From the NCBI GenBank assembly GCA_020849725.1, contig JADLAZ010000092.1, forward strand, positions 1 to 16,117: a DNA stretch of 16,117 bases, in the 5' to 3' direction. The position numbers were made by a program, and so were the translations under genes. Source of the DNA: Chloroflexota bacterium. GTDB taxonomy: Bacteria; Chloroflexota; Chloroflexia; Thermomicrobiales; JADLAZ01. The stretch's first letter is position 1, and the number at the start of each line of letters is the position of its first letter. Under the pieces are notes generated by a model. That model was not told where the DNA came from and searched no databases. It saw only the letters and a program-made list of their open reading frames with translations. Of this stretch, positions 13,788 through 16,117 are shown piece after piece.

Positions 13788-15899
13788 GTGGTGGCCACCC
13801 AGGCGCTGAAACAGGTTACGGCCGGGCGTGAAGAGATGTTGCAGCGGACCCGCAACATCGGCATCATCGCGCACATCGACGCCGGCAAGACAACGACAAC
13901 CGAGCGCATCCTCTACTACACCGGGCGCCTCTATAAAATGGGCGAGGTGCATGAGGGCTCGGCAACCATGGACTGGATGGAGCAGGAGCGGGAGCGCGGC
14001 ATCACCATCACCGCCGCCGCCACCACCTGCCACTGGGGCGAGCATCGCATCAACATCATCGACACGCCCGGCCACGTCGACTTCACCGTCGAAGTCGAGC
14101 GCAGCCTGCGCGTCCTCGATGGTGGTGTCGTCGTCTTCGACGCCGTCGCTGGCGTCGAGCCGCAATCGGAGACGGTCTGGCGTCAGGCTGACAAGTACAC
14201 CGTGCCGCGCATCTGCTACGTCAACAAGATGGACCGCACCGGCGCCTCGTTCGAGCGCACGATCGAGATGATCAAGGAGCGCCTGAAGGCGACGCCGATC
14301 GCCATTCAGATGCCCATCGGCATCGAGGCGTCCTTCAAGGGTATGGTCGATTTGATCCGCAATGTCGCCTACATCTACCAGGATGACCTGGGCAAGATCA
14401 TCGACGAGGTGCCGGTGCCGGCCGAACTGCAAGACGCGGTCGCCCGGCAGCGCGAGGCCATGGTCGAGGCCATCGCCGAAACCGACGAGATGCTGACCGA
14501 GCGCTACCTCGAGGGTGAGGAGATCAGCCCGCAGGAGCTGAAAGCGGCTCTGCGCGCCGCGACGCTCCGCTCGCAGGTGGTGCCGCTCCTGTGCGGGGCG
14601 GCGCTGCGCAACAAGGGAATCCAGCAACTGCTGGACGCCGTCATCGACTATCTGCCCTCGCCGCTGGACGTGCCGGCGGTGACCGGCATCGACATGACCA
14701 CCGGCGCGGACGTGACGCGCACGCTCGACCCGGATGAGCCGTTCTCGGCGTTGGCCTTCAAGATCGTGGCCGACCCGTTCGTCGGCCGATTGGCCTACAT
14801 TCGCGTTTACTCCGGCCGGCTCAGCTCCGGCTCCTACGTGCTCAACACGACCAAGGGGCAGCGCGAGCGTGTCGGCCGGCTGCTGCAGATGCACGCCAAC
14901 CATCGTGAGGAGATCCAGGAAGTCTGGGCCGGCGATATCGCCGCTGTCGTCGGGTTGAAGAGCACGTTCACCGGTGACACGCTCACGGCCGTCGACGCCC
15001 CGATCGTGCTGGAGACGATCAAGTTCCCCGAGCCGGTCATCCAGCAGGCGATTGAGCCCAAGACGAAGGCCGACCAGGACAAGATGTCGATCGCGCTGGC
15101 TAAGCTGGCCGAGGAGGACCCCACCTTCCGGGTGTGGACCGACGAGGAGAGCGGCCAGACGAATATCGCCGGCATGGGCGAGTTGCACCTGGAGGTGCTG
15201 ATCGACCGCATGCGGCGCGAGTACAAGGTCGAGGCCAACATCGGCAAGCCGCAGGTGGCCTACCGCGAGACGATCACCCAGCCGGTACCGAAGGTCGAGG
15301 GCCGCTACGTGCGTCAGACCGGCGGCAGGGGTCAGTACGGCCACGTCTGGCTGAGCCTGGAGCCGGCCGGCCGGGGCGGCGGCTTCATCTTCGAGGACAA
15401 AATCATCGGCGGCTCGGTGCCGAAGGAGTACATCGGCGCGGTCGAGAAGGGCATCGTCGAGGCCACCCAGGGCGGCGTCATCGCTGGCTATCCGGTGGTC
15501 GACATCAAGGTGTCGCTGATCGACGGCTCCTACCACGAGGTCGACTCGGACGAGCGATCGTTCCACATCGCCGGCTCGATCGGCTTCAAGGAAGGGGTGC
15601 GGCGTGGCAAGCCGATCCTGCTGGAGCCGGTCATGGGCGTCGAGGTCGTCATGGCCGAGGAGTTTCTTGGCGACGTCATCGGTGACCTGAACGCGCGCCG
15701 CGGCCAGATCCAGAGTATGGAGATGCGCGCCGGCGCCCAGGTCGTCACCGCGCACGTACCGCTGGCGAATATGTTCGGCTATGTCAACACCCTGCGCAGG
15801 CTGTCGTCGGGCCGCGCAACGTACACCATGGAGTTCGACCACTACGAGCCGGTGCCGCCGAGCCTGGCCGAGGAGTTGATCGCCAAGGCCCGCGGCTAG
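13788..15899 (+). CDS. fusA: Translation elongation factor G
   Basis: This 703-residue GTPase drives translocation of tRNA and mRNA after peptide-bond formation and helps recycle ribosomes. The G domain shows G1 AHIDAGKTT (28-36), G3 DTPGHVDF (92-99) and G4 NKMD (146-149). The switch region [12 protein letters not shown] marks canonical EF-G. Domain II follows from roughly 315, and domains III-V run to the end, including the conserved [14 protein letters not shown] and [29 protein letters not shown] segments. The first of two adjacent GTG codons (13788) lies 6 nt after AGGG (13778-13781). The second GTG (13791) or the ATG at 13836 are alternatives, but the N-terminus preceding [16 protein letters not shown] is plausible as is. 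Full length and all G motifs make it the housekeeping copy. Confidence 0.98.
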   Translation: MVATQALKQVTAGREEMLQRTRNIGIIAHIDAGKTTTTERILYYTGRLYKMGEVHEGSATMDWMEQERERGITITAAATTCHWGEHRINIIDTPGHVDFTVEVERSLRVLDGGVVVFDAVAGVEPQSETVWRQADKYTVPRICYVNKMDRTGASFERTIEMIKERLKATPIAIQMPIGIEASFKGMVDLIRNVAYIYQDDLGKIIDEVPVPAELQDAVARQREAMVEAIAETDEMLTERYLEGEEISPQELKAALRAATLRSQVVPLLCGAALRNKGIQQLLDAVIDYLPSPLDVPAVTGIDMTTGADVTRTLDPDEPFSALAFKIVADPFVGRLAYIRVYSGRLSSGSYVLNTTKGQRERVGRLLQMHANHREEIQEVWAGDIAAVVGLKSTFTGDTLTAVDAPIVLETIKFPEPVIQQAIEPKTKADQDKMSIALAKLAEEDPTFRVWTDEESGQTNIAGMGELHLEVLIDRMRREYKVEANIGKPQVAYRETITQPVPKVEGRYVRQTGGRGQYGHVWLSLEPAGRGGGFIFEDKIIGGSVPKEYIGAVEKGIVEATQGGVIAGYPVVDIKVSLIDGSYHEVDSDERSFHIAGSIGFKEGVRRGKPILLEPVMGVEVVMAEEFLGDVIGDLNARRGQIQSMEMRAGAQVVTAHVPLANMFGYVNTLRRLSSGRATYTMEFDHYEPVPPSLAEELIAKARG

Positions 15900-15909
15900 A
15901 CCGGATCGG

Positions 15910-15950
15910 GTCGCCACGAGTGGATGGCCAGGCGGGGATCGCCTGGCGAC
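15910..15950 (+). promoter_or_regulatory. Stem-loops, mutually exclusive, between fusA and tuf
   Basis: GCCAGGCG (15927-15934) pairs perfectly with CGCCTGGC (15940-15947) around a 5-nt loop. GTCGCCA (15910-15916) can instead pair with TGGCGAC (15944-15950). Both use bases 15944-15947, so the two stems exclude each other. That is the geometry of an RNA switch, but it could be chance in GC-rich DNA. No U-tract follows. Confidence 0.4.
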
Positions 15951-16005
15951 GAGCAAGCAGTGCGGTCGATCTCACCGGTCGGCCGCGGCGGGAGGAACAG
16001 GGACA

Positions 16006-16117
16006 GTGGGCAAGCAGCGGTTTGAGCGGACGAAGCCGCACGTGAACGTGGGGACGATCGGGCACGTGGACCACGGCAAGACGACGTTGACGGCGGCGAT
16101 CACGAAGGTGCTGGGGC
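16006..16117 (+). CDS. tuf: Translation elongation factor Tu, 5' end only
   Basis: The first 37 codons are visible and the gene runs off the window. EF-Tu delivers aminoacyl-tRNA to the ribosome as a GTP complex. The translation (M)[19 protein letters not shown] then [17 protein letters not shown] includes the G1 motif GHVDHGKT at residues 19-26. The start is GTG (16006), with GGAGG at 15991-15995, a rather long 10-nt spacing. No nearer start fits the family. Codon choice is unlike the upstream genes: all six Thr codons are ACG, all four Val codons GTG and both Ala codons GCG. Confidence 0.97.
   Translation, partial: MGKQRFERTKPHVNVGTIGHVDHGKTTLTAAITKVLG

Noticed and set aside
12861..15956. 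A 1031-codon open frame on the minus strand opposite fusA and rpsG
   Set aside because: It lies antisense to fully conserved genes, has no family motif, and is the usual result of third-position GC bias on the complementary strand.

Overview
The window reads as a piece of chromosome from a high-GC bacterium, most likely of the phylum Chloroflexota. GC content is roughly two thirds by eye. The reasons for this placement are the gene order rpoB-rpoC-rpsL-rpsG-fusA-tuf, a helical insertion in the N-terminal part of RNA polymerase beta', an S12 protein with extra residues after PAL, frequent GTG starts, and a heptanucleotide repeat cluster of a kind I associate with Chloroflexota and cyanobacteria. 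An actinobacterial origin cannot be excluded from the sequence alone. All genes are on the + strand.

Region 1 (1-3406) holds the last 49 codons of an iron-sulfur subunit, a complete molybdenum-cofactor large subunit and a complete FAD subunit of a xanthine dehydrogenase / CO dehydrogenase family hydroxylase, in the order S-L-M. The large subunit carries the form II motif AYRGAGR and lacks the AYRCSFR loop of true CO dehydrogenase, so its substrate is unknown. A perfect 25-bp inverted repeat closes this cluster.

Region 2 (3407-4361) holds a small predicted four-helix membrane protein of unknown function. It is followed by about 450 bases without a gene. That stretch contains a good sigma-70-type promoter (TTGCGT-17-TATAGT with an extended -10) and a leader of about 370 nt with several possible hairpins.

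Region 3 (4362 to the end) is the transcription/translation core: rpoB and rpoC (RNA polymerase beta and beta'), rpsL and rpsG (S12 and S7), fusA (EF-G) and the start of tuf (EF-Tu). The genes are co-directional, separated by 87-235 nt, and probably co-transcribed from the promoter near 3960-3990. All five gene junctions contain a GC-rich stem-loop with no strong U-tract. At the rpoB-rpoC junction the stem is built from heptamer repeats that include the rpoB stop codon and run into the rpoC ribosome binding site.

I see no mobile element, CRISPR array, tRNA or rRNA, and no evidence of a wholly new multi-gene system. The most interesting points are the heptamer-repeat hairpin inside rpoBC, the hairpins at every operon junction, an arginine at the S12 position where K87R gives streptomycin resistance in other bacteria, and the lineage-specific parts of beta' and S12.
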